A DNA stretch of 64,000 nucleotides, taken from positions 1-64,000 of the forward strand of contig JAFPZF010000005.1 of NCBI GenBank assembly GCA_017417385.1, given 5' to 3'. The position numbers and the translations under genes are program-made. Under the pieces are notes generated by a model. It was not told the origin of the DNA. It worked only from the letters and a program-made list of their open reading frames with translations, and did not search any database. Shown piece by piece: positions 1-8,648 of the stretch. Origin of the DNA: Bacteroidales bacterium. Its GTDB lineage: Bacteria; Bacteroidota; Bacteroidia; Bacteroidales; Marinilabiliaceae. Numbering within the stretch: position 1 is the stretch's first letter; the number at the start of each line of letters is the position of its first letter.

Positions 1-94
1 ACAAATACAACAGAAGATACTTCTACAATGACAGTCCCACAAACCTGAAAGAAAGGTTGGAAGTGGCATGCGTTGAGCGAGTGTCTACGTTTAA

Positions 95-376
95 GCACAG
101 AACTTACAGATAGTATTCACTTGGTTGCGGATATGCATTTTAAGTAAAAAAGATTTGGCCTTAATGAACGCTGGTTCTGCTGTACCAAGTATGACTACTG
201 ATATTCTGAACAACATGCAAGTAATAATACCTAATGAAGATGTATTAGAACATTTCAATTCATTAGTATCTGCATTATATGTTCAGTTAAAACATAACGA
301 ACAAGAATCCTCTCGTTTAGCCTCCCTCCGCGACACCCTTCTTCCAAAACTTATGTCTGGCCAGATAAAACTATAA
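95..376 (+). pseudogene. hsdS: HsdS 3' fragment (type I restriction specificity subunit)
   Basis: The readable part, from the TTG at 125, gives 83 residues that resemble the end of the second target-recognition domain and the distal conserved helix of type I restriction specificity subunits: the motif GSAVPSMTTDILNNM, then a hydrophobic IIP strand, a long amphipathic helix and the ending LRDTLLPKLMSGQIKL. A complete HsdS has about 400 residues with two recognition domains. Here the frame is closed by a stop at 92-94, so the N-terminal part is not joined in frame. Another frame (3-110, stop at 111-113) is open upstream and encodes a basic peptide that I do not recognise. This is a broken or rearranged copy, possibly a silent cassette of a shuffling hsdS locus. 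hsdM is not in the window. hsdR follows one gene downstream. Confidence 0.6.
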
Positions 377-381
377 TCATT

Positions 382-1320
382 ATGGCTAATCTCAAGGACA
401 TCGAACTGAAACGATATAACGACGGAACGCCGAGCGTCATGCGGAAAGCAACAGTTTATACCGAGTTGCATTTCTACCGCAAAAGTGATGTGCTGGTGCA
501 GCTCACCAAGACGTTCTGCGAGCGGTTCTTGCCAAAATACGGCGACCGCACCGTCGACCAGATGGTGCAGGCTGCCCGCAGCGTCAAGCAGAATATAGCA
601 GAAGGTCTCACCGACGGACAGACCTCGTTTGAGACGGAGATAAAACTGCTGGGCATAGCCAAAGGCAGCAACCAGGAACTGCTGGAAGACTACCACGACT
701 ACTTGAAGCAGCATGGACTGAACGACTGGGCTAAGACCGCGCAGCTACGCCAACGCTATGACAAACTTTTGACGTATTGCCGTTCCCACAATGACCTGCC
801 AGACTATGCGCCTTTCTTTTCGAAATGGACTGACGAGGAGATGGCAAACACCGCCATCAGCCTCTGCCACATGGTGGACAAGGCCATGGCAACCTTTTTG
901 GAGAAGCGCGACCGTGAGTTTGTGGAAGAAGGTGGCGTGCGTGAACGCATGACCGCCGCCCGCCTCGACATGCGAGGCACGCAGAAACAAATCATAGCTC
1001 AGCAAGAGCAAGAGATTGCAGTCCTAAAAGCCCGCATTGCCTCGCTTGAACGCGAGATAGCTGTGCTAAGGGGAAATGGTGAAAGTGGAGAATATTCTAT
1101 AGATTCAGGATGTTCAGGATGTTCTATAGATTCTATAGGTTCTCTAGATTCTAGAGGTTCTAGAGATTCTAGAGGTTCTAGAGATTCTAGAGATTCAGAA
1201 TGTTCTGGAGATTCTAGAGGTTCTCTAGATTCTAGAGACTCTAGAGACTCTAGAGACTCTAGAGGTTCTAGAGATTCAGAATATTCCATAGACTCCAGAG
1301 AAACTGAAACGAAAAAATAA
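382..1320 (+). CDS. Four-helix-bundle protein with Ser-Arg-Asp repeat tail, within type I RM locus
   Basis: This 312-residue protein has three parts. Residues about 20-195 are helical and carry AARSVKQNIAEG, the signature of the 23S rRNA intervening-sequence-type four-helix-bundle family, in the longer 'suffix domain' form often seen next to restriction genes in Bacteroidota. Residues about 198-235 are a coiled coil (QQEQEIAVLKARIASLEREI). From about residue 236 to the end the protein is low complexity, built from GSR/DSR triplets and ending in ETETKK. It starts 5 nt after the hsdS fragment and ends 6 nt before hsdR, so all three are probably one transcript. The function is unknown. The gene may assist or regulate the RM system, but this is inference from position. 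The repeat tail is prone to slippage and may vary in length between strains. Confidence 0.75.
   Translation: MANLKDIELKRYNDGTPSVMRKATVYTELHFYRKSDVLVQLTKTFCERFLPKYGDRTVDQMVQAARSVKQNIAEGLTDGQTSFETEIKLLGIAKGSNQELLEDYHDYLKQHGLNDWAKTAQLRQRYDKLLTYCRSHNDLPDYAPFFSKWTDEEMANTAISLCHMVDKAMATFLEKRDREFVEEGGVRERMTAARLDMRGTQKQIIAQQEQEIAVLKARIASLEREIAVLRGNGESGEYSIDSGCSGCSIDSIGSLDSRGSRDSRGSRDSRDSECSGDSRGSLDSRDSRDSRDSRGSRDSEYSIDSRETETKK
1090..1302 (+). repeat. 9-bp codon-phased tandem repeat (GRT TCT AGA)
   Basis: Imperfect tandem units of nine bases, GAT TCT AGA or GGT TCT AGA, encode the DSR/GSR tail of the four-helix-bundle protein. Each unit contains the palindrome TCTAGA, so the array is also open on the opposite strand. 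The unit length is a multiple of three, so gain or loss of units would keep the frame. The array has several interruptions (for example CAG AAT GTT CTG and CAT AGA). Confidence 0.85.
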
Positions 1321-1326
1321 TTTATT

Positions 1327-4300
1327 ATGGCAGCATTCTCAGAAGACACATACGAGCAGGCTCTTATAGAACTCTTCCAGAGCCTCGATGGAAAGCAATA
1401 CCGCTACGAATATGGTCCTGATATAGAGCGCGATTATGCCAATCCGATACTGGATGATGTGTTGCAAGATTCGTTGCTTCGTATCAATCCAACCTTGCCG
1501 CCAGACGCCATCGAAGACGCCATCAAGAAACTGCATAAGATTGAGGGCTCGTCGCTCTACGAGTGTAACTTCAAGTTCACACAAATGTTGCAGTATGGCA
1601 TCGAGGTAACTTTCATAGGCAACGAGCGCTCTAATAATTACCCGCTTGTCGATGATGCTCCCGATATGGTCTGCGAAGACCTTGCACACTATGGCCGTGA
1701 AAATAAAAGAGTCGAGATACAGCAAGGACAGAAGACACGGATTGTCAGACTCATAGATTATGAAAATCCAGACAACAACGACTTCCTGGTCGTCAACCAA
1801 TATACCGTGCAGGAACTCGAGACAAAACGTCCAGACATCGTTGTGTTTGTCAATGGTCTGCCCTTGGCGGTTGTCGAACTGAAATCGCCAAGCCGGGAAG
1901 AGACCGACGCCAGCGATGCTTACATCCAACTGCGCAACTATCAGAAATACATTCCCTCGCTCTTCACATATAATGCATTCAATGTGATGAGCGATATGGC
2001 TCTCACTAAGATTGGCACTGTGACGGCTCAGGAAGACCGCTACATGGAGTGGAAGCAGCCTACAGGCGAAGTGGCCGACTACGATGTGGCTTTCAAGTCG
2101 GTATTCACACCCAATATTCTGCTTAATATCCTGAAGAATTATATTCTCTTTGACGTCCGCGAGGGTAGTTATACCAAAATACTTGCAGGCTATCATCAGT
2201 ATTATGCCGTAGAGAAAGCTGCTGTCAGAACAGAAGAAGCCGTAAAAGGTGATGGAAAGATTGGCGTATTCTGGCACACGCAGGGCTCAGGAAAGAGTCT
2301 TTCCATGGTATTCCTGGCACACCATCCAAAGGTGCAAGCCATGAATCCTACAATAGTAGTGATAACTGACCGCAACGACCTCGATGAGCAGTTGTATGGC
2401 CAGTTCTCTCGTACTGTTGACTTCCTTCGCCAGCGGCCCGTTCAGAGCACTAGCCGTAATGCCGAAAATGATGATACATCGCTAAAGGCATTGCTGAAGA
2501 ATCGACATTCTGGCGGTATCATCTTCACTACCATGCAGAAGTTTGACGATTGGGATGGGGCACTCTCCGACCGTCAGAACATTATAGTGATGACCGACGA
2601 GGCGCACCGTGGCCAATATGGCATGGAAGAGAAAATCGACATCGAGGGTAATGTGCACATCGGTGCAGCGCGCAAGATTCGCAACTCTTTACCTCATGCT
2701 TCATACATAGGTTTCACCGGAACTCCTATTTCCGATAAAGACAGGGATACGCGTGAAATATTTGGTGACGATATTGATGTTTACGACATGACTCAGGCGG
2801 TCAATGATGGAGCTACTCGCCCTGTCTATTACGAAAGTCGTGTCATCAAGCTGAAACTCGATGATAAAGTTCTCGCCCAGATTGACGCTGAATATGATCG
2901 ACTGAGAGAAGAAGGTGCATCGGAGACTGACATCGAGGAGAACAAAAAGGAGATGTCTCACATGGACGCCCTCCTCGGCAACGACGCCACTATCAACGAC
3001 CTTGCGTCGGACATCATCATGCACTATGAGGATAACCGTCAGCACATCTGTTGTGGTAAGGCTATGATTGTCGGCTACTCGCGTCCTATCGCCATGAAGA
3101 TACACAAACGCATCCTTCAACTTCGTCCAGAATGGACGGAAAAGGTTAAGGTTGTGATGACGAGTGGCAATCAAGACCCTGAAGAATGGGCAGACATCAT
3201 CGGTGGCAAAGCCTACAAGAAGGGACTTGCCAAGAAGTTCAAGGACGAGAACGACGAGATGAAGATTGCCATCGTGGTGGATATGTGGCTCACTGGCTTC
3301 GATGTCCCATCACTGGCTACTATGTATGTCTATAAACCTATGAAGGATCACAACCTCATGCAGGCTATCGCTCGTGTGAATAGGGTGTTCCCAGAGAAGG
3401 CTGGAGGTTTGATCGTTGATTATGTAGGTATTGCAGCCGCCTTGAAGGAAGCCATGAAACGCTACACCAAGCGCGACCGCGACAACTATGGCAATAACGA
3501 CATCAAGGAGAAGGCATACTCAGAGTTCAAGGAAAAACTGGAGATTTGCCGAGACTTGTTGTATGGCTATGATTATAGTGGATTCCATCAGGGATCACCT
3601 GCCGTACGTGCCCAACTGATCAAGGGTGCTGTCAACTTCTTGATTGCACCAGAGAAAGCCGTTGATTGCAAGGAGTTCATCAAGAATGCTTCATTGCTTC
3701 GACAAGCAGTTACTCTTTGTCGTTCCTTGCTCATTGAAGAAGAACGCTTCGAGGTTAGTTTCATGGAGTCAGTACGAATCCTGATTATACGTCTTCAGAA
3801 TCCAGGCAAGATAACCAAGAAAGACATCAACAAACGCATAGCGGCACTCATAGAGCAAAGCGTCAAGAGTGATGGAGTGGTAAATCTCTTCGACGAACAG
3901 ACGGAGTTCTCTCTCTTCGATGAGAAATTCATGGAAGAGGTCAAGAAGATGAAGGAAAAGAACCTTGTCGCCAAGCTGCTTGAAAACTTGCTCCGCGGTC
4001 GCGTCCGCTCCATGATTCGCTCCAACATCGTCACTGGCGAATTGTTCAGCGATAGATTCAGCGAGACGCTAAACCGCTACATCAATGGCTTGCTGACAAA
4101 TGAGGAGGTCATCCAAGAGCTGCTCAAACTGGCGCAGGAGATGATGAATGCCGAGCAGCAAGGCAACGAATTGGGCCTCTCTAACGAAGAGAAGGCTTTC
4201 TACGATGCTCTGACTCGCCCACAGGCTGTAAAAGACTTTTATACTAATGATCAGCTGGTCGCCCTCACTAAGGACTTGACCGACATGCTCAGAAAAAATC

Positions 4301-4464
4301 GCACCATTGATTGGAATCGCAGGGAATCAGAACGTGCCAACATGCGCAGATTAGTCAAACGATTGCTGAAACAGTACAAGTACCCGCCAGAGGAAGCGGA
4401 AGATGCTATGAATATTGTACTGAAACAGTGCGAACAGTGGGCAGAGAATCAAGATGTTGCATAA
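1327..4464 (+). CDS. hsdR: Type I restriction enzyme HsdR, ATP-dependent translocase and nuclease subunit
   Basis: The 1045-residue product has the full HsdR layout. The N-terminal PD-(D/E)xK nuclease motif is visible as RPD (168-170) and ELK (184-186). The motor has Walker A TQGSGKS at 318-324, a DEAH box at 424-427 and the motif GFTGTP near 462-467. A second RecA-like domain follows, with IVVDMWLTGFDVPSL and ARVNR, and then a helical C-terminal region. HsdR joins HsdM and HsdS, pulls DNA past the complex with ATP and cuts far from the recognition site. No frameshift is visible and the length is normal, so this subunit should be intact even though the hsdS piece upstream is not. The base composition lacks the strand bias of genes beyond 6 kb, which fits acquired DNA. 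Confidence 0.95.
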   Translation: MAAFSEDTYEQALIELFQSLDGKQYRYEYGPDIERDYANPILDDVLQDSLLRINPTLPPDAIEDAIKKLHKIEGSSLYECNFKFTQMLQYGIEVTFIGNERSNNYPLVDDAPDMVCEDLAHYGRENKRVEIQQGQKTRIVRLIDYENPDNNDFLVVNQYTVQELETKRPDIVVFVNGLPLAVVELKSPSREETDASDAYIQLRNYQKYIPSLFTYNAFNVMSDMALTKIGTVTAQEDRYMEWKQPTGEVADYDVAFKSVFTPNILLNILKNYILFDVREGSYTKILAGYHQYYAVEKAAVRTEEAVKGDGKIGVFWHTQGSGKSLSMVFLAHHPKVQAMNPTIVVITDRNDLDEQLYGQFSRTVDFLRQRPVQSTSRNAENDDTSLKALLKNRHSGGIIFTTMQKFDDWDGALSDRQNIIVMTDEAHRGQYGMEEKIDIEGNVHIGAARKIRNSLPHASYIGFTGTPISDKDRDTREIFGDDIDVYDMTQAVNDGATRPVYYESRVIKLKLDDKVLAQIDAEYDRLREEGASETDIEENKKEMSHMDALLGNDATINDLASDIIMHYEDNRQHICCGKAMIVGYSRPIAMKIHKRILQLRPEWTEKVKVVMTSGNQDPEEWADIIGGKAYKKGLAKKFKDENDEMKIAIVVDMWLTGFDVPSLATMYVYKPMKDHNLMQAIARVNRVFPEKAGGLIVDYVGIAAALKEAMKRYTKRDRDNYGNNDIKEKAYSEFKEKLEICRDLLYGYDYSGFHQGSPAVRAQLIKGAVNFLIAPEKAVDCKEFIKNASLLRQAVTLCRSLLIEEERFEVSFMESVRILIIRLQNPGKITKKDINKRIAALIEQSVKSDGVVNLFDEQTEFSLFDEKFMEEVKKMKEKNLVAKLLENLLRGRVRSMIRSNIVTGELFSDRFSETLNRYINGLLTNEEVIQELLKLAQEMMNAEQQGNELGLSNEEKAFYDALTRPQAVKDFYTNDQLVALTKDLTDMLRKNRTIDWNRRESERANMRRLVKRLLKQYKYPPEEAEDAMNIVLKQCEQWAENQDVA

Positions 4465-4674
4465 CTGCCACCATTTCTCACCAATCTCCACTAATTTGTG
4501 GAACAAGGTGTTGGCGCTGGCTTCAACGGTTAAAGAGTAGAAGATCGCCCTTGACCGCCGAGAGCAAGACAGGCAAATGGAGGCTACTTGAAGAATGAGT
4601 GAACTGATTAACAAGTCATTCTGAAAATGCGAAATGGCTTCATTCAGAAGTTTTTGTAAATTCACTGGCAAAAT
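4465..4674. other. Non-coding gap after hsdR
   Basis: About 210 bases between hsdR and the zinc-ribbon remnant. All frames have stops and I see no clear promoter, terminator or RNA gene. The composition is AT-richer than hsdR. It may be decayed DNA at the junction of two acquired pieces. Confidence 0.4.
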
Positions 4675-4830
4675 GTGAGCAAATTGAAAGATCGCTATAA
4701 AATTCATCTTCGCTGTGCCACGTGTGGTTGCGAAGACCAATTTGAGTTCAACGAAGACAAATCATACTTTGGAGAAAAGGTGTGTGGGTTGAGACAAGCG
4801 ATGCGATTGAATACACCTTCTTGCGGTTAA
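4675..4830 (+). pseudogene. Truncated zinc-ribbon protein remnant
   Basis: A GTG-started frame of 51 residues, too short for standard gene finding, begins VSKLKDRYKIHLRCATCGCEDQ and continues FEFNEDKSY. The pattern CxxCGxEDxFExNxDKSY is what I would expect for the first half of a small zinc-ribbon protein, whose second Cys pair should follow soon after. Here the sequence after KSY changes to FGEKVCGLRQ without a second CxxC, so the gene seems to have been cut and joined to unrelated DNA. Its stop falls in the left arm of the palindrome in front of fic. A functional small protein cannot be ruled out. Confidence 0.35.
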
Positions 4831-4863
4831 TAATCCGCAGAATTTGCGGATTATTAACCGCAA
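4821..4863. promoter_or_regulatory. Perfect 19-bp inverted repeat, likely operator at the fic promoter
   Basis: TTGCGGTTAATAATCCGCA at 4821-4839 is exactly mirrored at 4845-4863 around the 5-base spacer GAATT. Each arm also contains a smaller inverted repeat (TGCGG and CCGCA). The right arm ends 5 bases before the -7 box TAGTTTTG at 4869, and the TTTG at 4843-4846 sits where a -33 element should be. A protein bound here would block RNA polymerase. As RNA it would also form a strong hairpin, but no U-tract follows, so an operator is the better reading. Confidence 0.7.
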
Positions 4864-4868
4864 ATATG

Positions 4869-4876
4869 TAGTTTTG
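4869..4876 (+). promoter_or_regulatory. Bacteroidota -7 box of fic
   Basis: TAGTTTTG matches TAnnTTTG, with a TTTG 22 bases upstream at 4843-4846. Transcription would start near 4883, which supports the ATG at 4895 as the first usable start. Confidence 0.6.
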
Positions 4877-4894
4877 CACTATACAGAGAGAAGC

Positions 4895-6031
4895 ATGTAC
4901 ATCCATCAGACGGCAGAATGGCCAAACTTCACATGGGACAGAGCGGAGATTGACTCAAAACTTGTCAGACTCAACAAAGCTGCAGGTTTTCTCGAGGGAC
5001 GCTTGTCGGCAATAGGTTTTGACGTGCAGCAGCAGGCTGTCGTCGAGGTCATTACGCATGATATAGTCTCATCGTACGAGATAGAGAGTGTAGCACTTAA
5101 CACCAATCAGGTCCGTTCATCCGTCGCACGACGGATGGGGGTACGTATCACCAATGAGACCGAGCCGTCACACTACGTAGAAGGTGTTGTAGAGATGATG
5201 CTAGATGCCGTCAGAAACTATGACAAGCCATTGACTGACGACAGATTGTTTGGGTGGCATAACTGCTTGTTTCCTACGGGGCGCAGCGGACTGGAGGTCA
5301 TCAATGTAGGGAAGTATCGTGTCGATGCCATGAATGTGGAGTCTGGAGCTTTAGGGCTTGAGAAGATACATTATCGCGCTCCCGAGGCTGAAGATGTTCC
5401 GCAGGAGATGGAGCGGTTTCTTGCATGGTTCAATTCGGACAAGACACCAAGGGACTACGTCAAGTCGGCAGTAGCTCACTTCTGGTTCGTCAGCATACAT
5501 CCATTTGACGACGGCAATGGTCGAATCAGTCGTGCCATAGCAGACATGGCATTGAGTCAGGCGGACAACTCCACGATGCGCTATTTCAGCATCTCGCGAC
5601 AGATTAACAAGGAGAAGCGAAAGTACAACGACATGCTGGAGCGTAGCCAAAAAGGGAGCTGTGATATAACGGCATGGGTAGATTGGTATCTCGACTGCAT
5701 GTCGCGAGCCATTGCGGAGGCAGAGGAGATGCTATCCTCGATATTGGACAAGGCGTTGTTCTGGCAGAATCAATCGCAAGTTGTCCTAAGCGATCGAGAG
5801 AAAGCAACACTGAACGTCTGGTTGGACGGGTATCAAGGGAAATTGACGGTCAAGAATTGGGCGAAGCAGGCGAAGGCATCTGTCGATACAGCAGCGAGAG
5901 ACATCAAGGACTTGGTCGATAAAGGAGTCCTCGTCCCAATAAGCGACAAGCAGAGAAACGTCCCCTACGGCATCAGGGTCTCAGAGGCTCGCACACTCTT
6001 CCCTGGGCTAGAAGAAGGCGACACCGAATAG
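4895..6031 (+). CDS. fic: Fic-domain protein (AMPylator family) with N-terminal helical and C-terminal winged-helix regions
   Basis: The 378-residue protein begins MYIHQTAEWPNFTWD, as do many Fic proteins with the DUF4172 N-terminal region. The catalytic loop HPFDDGNGRISR is complete at 202-213, with the His that activates the target hydroxyl and the Arg that binds phosphate. SSYEIES at 59-65 lies where class II Fic proteins carry the self-inhibiting (S/T)xxxE(G/N) helix; the match is partial. The C-terminal part (about 318-360) looks like a winged helix that could bind DNA. Fic enzymes usually transfer AMP to Ser, Thr or Tyr hydroxyls; the target here is unknown. I start at 4895 because the upstream TTG at 4844 lies before the expected transcript start. 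The strong palindrome in the promoter and the possible DNA-binding end suggest self-regulation. Confidence 0.9.
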   Translation: MYIHQTAEWPNFTWDRAEIDSKLVRLNKAAGFLEGRLSAIGFDVQQQAVVEVITHDIVSSYEIESVALNTNQVRSSVARRMGVRITNETEPSHYVEGVVEMMLDAVRNYDKPLTDDRLFGWHNCLFPTGRSGLEVINVGKYRVDAMNVESGALGLEKIHYRAPEAEDVPQEMERFLAWFNSDKTPRDYVKSAVAHFWFVSIHPFDDGNGRISRAIADMALSQADNSTMRYFSISRQINKEKRKYNDMLERSQKGSCDITAWVDWYLDCMSRAIAEAEEMLSSILDKALFWQNQSQVVLSDREKATLNVWLDGYQGKLTVKNWAKQAKASVDTAARDIKDLVDKGVLVPISDKQRNVPYGIRVSEARTLFPGLEEGDTE

Positions 6032-6060
6032 CACTCAAGGCAGTCAGACCGAGAAAAGAA

Positions 6061-6097
6061 GAGCTGCATGCTTGGGCTTCAGCCAGGCATGCAGCTC
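6061..6097. terminator. Bidirectional hairpin terminator between fic and glnN
   Basis: GAGCTGCATGC at 6061-6071 pairs with GCATGCAGCTC at 6087-6097, and four more pairs (one T-G) continue inward. It lies between two converging genes. On the minus strand it is followed by a T-rich run (complement of GAGAAAAGAA), so it mainly ends glnN. Confidence 0.8.
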
Positions 6098-6119
6098 GAT
6101 AATTGAAGATTCCTAACGA

Positions 6120-8309
6120 TTAGTCGTTGAGGAAGAGCAGTTCCCTATATTTCGGGAGCGGCCACATCTCGTTGTCGACAATCAGTTCCAGTTTGTCGAC
6201 GTGGTAGCGGATAGCGTCGAGGAATGGTCGAACAGTCTGGGAGTAGGCGTAGGCCTTTTCGCGGATGCTCTCGATCTTGTTGGCCTTCTTGCGGGCGTCT
6301 ATCATAGCCTGGACGTCGCTACGGATTTCCTTGACGTGCTCGCTGACCTTGCGGATGAGGTCGCGTTCGTTCTCGGTGAGGCTGTCAGCCTCGTCGCCCA
6401 TGACGTCTTTCATCCCCTTGACGTTCTGGATAAGGATATTCTGGTAGGAGAGGGCCGTCGGGACGATATGGTTGATGACGAGGTCGCCCATGACGCGAGC
6501 CTCAATCTGAACCTTCTTGACGAACTTCTCCATCTCGACCTCGTGGCGAGCCTCGAGCTCACGTTCGGTCAGGATGCCTCCCTTGACGTAGACCTTCTTA
6601 GAGTGGTCTGAGAGCATAGTGTCGATGCTCTCTGGCACGTCTGTGATGTTGGTGAGCCCTCTCTTAGCGGCCTCGACCTTCCATTCGTCGGAGTAGCCGT
6701 TGCCATCGAAGTGGATAGGGGCGGACTCGACGATCAGCTTGCGGATAATCTGGAAGATAGCCTCGTCCTTCTTGACACCCTTGTCGATGAGGGCGTCGAC
6801 ATCCCTCTTGAACTCACGGAGCTGGTCGGCGACGATAGCGTTGACAGCGGTCATAGCGCCGGCGCAGTTGGCGCTGGAGCCGACGGCACGGAACTCGAAC
6901 CTGTCGCCAGTGAAGGCGAAAGGCGAGGTACGGTTGCGGTCAGTATTGTCGACAAGGATTTCCGGGAGACGGCCGATGCCGAGTTTGAGTGCCGTCTTCT
7001 CCTCTGGGGTCATCTTGCTGTCGGACACCTTCTCGACGATGCTATTGAGCATAGCGGAGACCTGAGTGCCGAGGAAGATAGACATAATAGCAGGGGGAGC
7101 CTCGTTGGCGCCGAGCCTGTGGCTGTTGCTAGCGTTGAGCACTTGAGCGCGGAGGATATCCTGACCCTTGTGGACGGCAGCCATGACGTTGGTGAGGAAA
7201 GTGAGGAAGAGCATGTTGCCCTTAGGGTTCTTGCCAGGGGCGAAGAGGTTGATGCCCGTGTTGGTGCAGAGACTCCAGTTGTTGTGCTTGCCGCTACCGT
7301 TGACACCGGCGAAAGGCTTCTCGTGGAGGATGACCTCGAAGCCGTGGTGCTTGGCGATCCTCTTCATGATGTCCATGAGGAGGAGGTTGTGGTCGTTGGC
7401 GATATTAGCCTCCTCGTAGATAGGAGCGAGCTCGAACTGGCCAGGGGCGACCTCGTTGTGGCGAGTCTTGGCAGGGATGCCGAGCCTATGGCATTCGATC
7501 TCGAGGTCTCTCATGAAGTAGGCGACGCGCTCGGGGATCGAGCCGAAGTAGTGGTCGTCGAGCTGCTGGTTCTTGGAAGAGGCGTGGCCCATGAGCGTCC
7601 TGCCCGTCATGACGAGGTCTGGGCGAGCGAGGTAGAGGCCACGGTCGACGAGGAAGTATTCCTGTTCCCAGCCGAGGTTGGCGACGACCTTAGTAACATT
7701 CTTGTCGAAGTACTGGCATACGTCGACGGCAGCCTTGTCGACGGCGTGGATAGCCTTGAGGAGCGGCGTCTTGTAGTCGAGGGCGTCGCCAGTGTAGGAG
7801 ATAAAGATTGTCGGGATGCAGAGCGTCGAGCCGACGATGAAAGCCGGGGAGGTGACGTCCCAGGCCGTGTAGCCGCGTGCCTCGAAAGTCTGTCGGATGC
7901 CGCCGTTAGGGAAGGAAGAAGCGTCAGGCTCCTGCTGAGCGAGATGTTTGCCGGCGAACTCCTCGATGACCTTACCGTCGGGGCCGTAGTTGATGAAGCC
8001 GTCGTGCTTCTCGGCGGTGCCGTCGGTCAGAGGCTGGAACCAGTGACTATAGTGGGCTGCGCCGTGGTCGATGGCCCAGGCCTTCATGCCGGCAGCAACG
8101 CCGTCGGCGAGGTCACGTCCGATGAGCTCACCGCTCTCGATGGCTTTCTTGACTTGCTTGTAGACCGAAGTCTGGAGGTATTTTTTCATTGCCTCGTCGT
8201 TGAACACGAGTTCGCCGTAGATTTCAGGAGCTCGTTCTTCGGTGAATACCATCTTGGGGACCTCCCTGTTCATCAGGTCCGTCAGTGCCTTGAAACGTAG
8301 TATGGCCAT
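6120..8309 (-). CDS. glnN: Glutamine synthetase type III
   Basis: The 729-residue length and motifs mark the large GSIII class common in Bacteroidota, not the 450-residue GlnA. It joins ammonia to glutamate with ATP and is a cytoplasmic oligomer. Visible motifs are WEQEYF (214-219, metal-binding Glu), NEVAPGQFELAP (285-296) and the ATP-site stretch NGSGKHNNWS (337-346). The gene stands alone between a Fic gene and a GH28 gene. A -7 box lies about 60 bases upstream, and nitrogen control is likely but not shown. Its coding strand prefers C- and T-ending codons, opposite to its plus-strand neighbours, which fits lagging-strand position. Confidence 0.97.
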   Translation of the reverse strand: MAILRFKALTDLMNREVPKMVFTEERAPEIYGELVFNDEAMKKYLQTSVYKQVKKAIESGELIGRDLADGVAAGMKAWAIDHGAAHYSHWFQPLTDGTAEKHDGFINYGPDGKVIEEFAGKHLAQQEPDASSFPNGGIRQTFEARGYTAWDVTSPAFIVGSTLCIPTIFISYTGDALDYKTPLLKAIHAVDKAAVDVCQYFDKNVTKVVANLGWEQEYFLVDRGLYLARPDLVMTGRTLMGHASSKNQQLDDHYFGSIPERVAYFMRDLEIECHRLGIPAKTRHNEVAPGQFELAPIYEEANIANDHNLLLMDIMKRIAKHHGFEVILHEKPFAGVNGSGKHNNWSLCTNTGINLFAPGKNPKGNMLFLTFLTNVMAAVHKGQDILRAQVLNASNSHRLGANEAPPAIMSIFLGTQVSAMLNSIVEKVSDSKMTPEEKTALKLGIGRLPEILVDNTDRNRTSPFAFTGDRFEFRAVGSSANCAGAMTAVNAIVADQLREFKRDVDALIDKGVKKDEAIFQIIRKLIVESAPIHFDGNGYSDEWKVEAAKRGLTNITDVPESIDTMLSDHSKKVYVKGGILTERELEARHEVEMEKFVKKVQIEARVMGDLVINHIVPTALSYQNILIQNVKGMKDVMGDEADSLTENERDLIRKVSEHVKEIRSDVQAMIDARKKANKIESIREKAYAYSQTVRPFLDAIRYHVDKLELIVDNEMWPLPKYRELLFLND

Positions 8310-8370
8310 TTTCCTATTGAATTATGAAGTTATCGTCCTGGGGATGCCGAAATTAGTTCCTTTGGACGCC

Positions 8371-8378
8371 CAAAAGTA
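8371..8378 (-). promoter_or_regulatory. -7 box of glnN
   Basis: On the minus strand the sequence reads TACTTTTG, matching TAnnTTTG. The transcript would start near 8364 and leave a leader of about 55 bases. I do not see a clear -33 element. Confidence 0.5.
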
Positions 8379-8640
8379 TACTTTTTTTCGTAGTCCCCCT
8401 AATTTTCGGGGGTATTTATAGGATTTTTATCATTTGTCGAGGCGTGAGCCCGTGTTTTTAGGGGTGCATGGTGAGGAAAATGCGTAAAGAGAAGCGGGGT
8501 GGGGATGGTGGCGATGACATATATATATGAGAGGGGGACAATAATTGTGAGGTAAGAGCGTTATATATTGAAAAACAGGCGGAAAGAAAAAAACAGACAT
8601 ATTTGGGGAGGTACATGTCTTAAAATTTTGGAGAAAGAAT

Positions 8641-8648
8641 TAACTTTG
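8641..8648 (+). promoter_or_regulatory. -7 box of the GH28 gene
   Basis: TAACTTTG matches the Bacteroidota -7 consensus and lies 62 bases before the ATG. The -33 region is unclear. Confidence 0.5.

Noticed and set aside
999-1349. Antisense frame of LES/LEP repeats
   Set aside because: It is the complement of the TCTAGA-rich repeat. Open frames on both strands are expected from the palindromic unit.
6711-8300. 529-codon open frame antisense to glnN
   Set aside because: glnN is certain on the other strand; the C/T-ending codon bias removes stops from the antisense frame. The product is all Asp/Glu/Val/Leu with no family likeness.
8395-8412. CCCCC/GGGGG hairpin as a terminator or switch
   Set aside because: Only five pairs with an 8-base loop and no T-run; it lies upstream of the glnN promoter, so no gene needs it.
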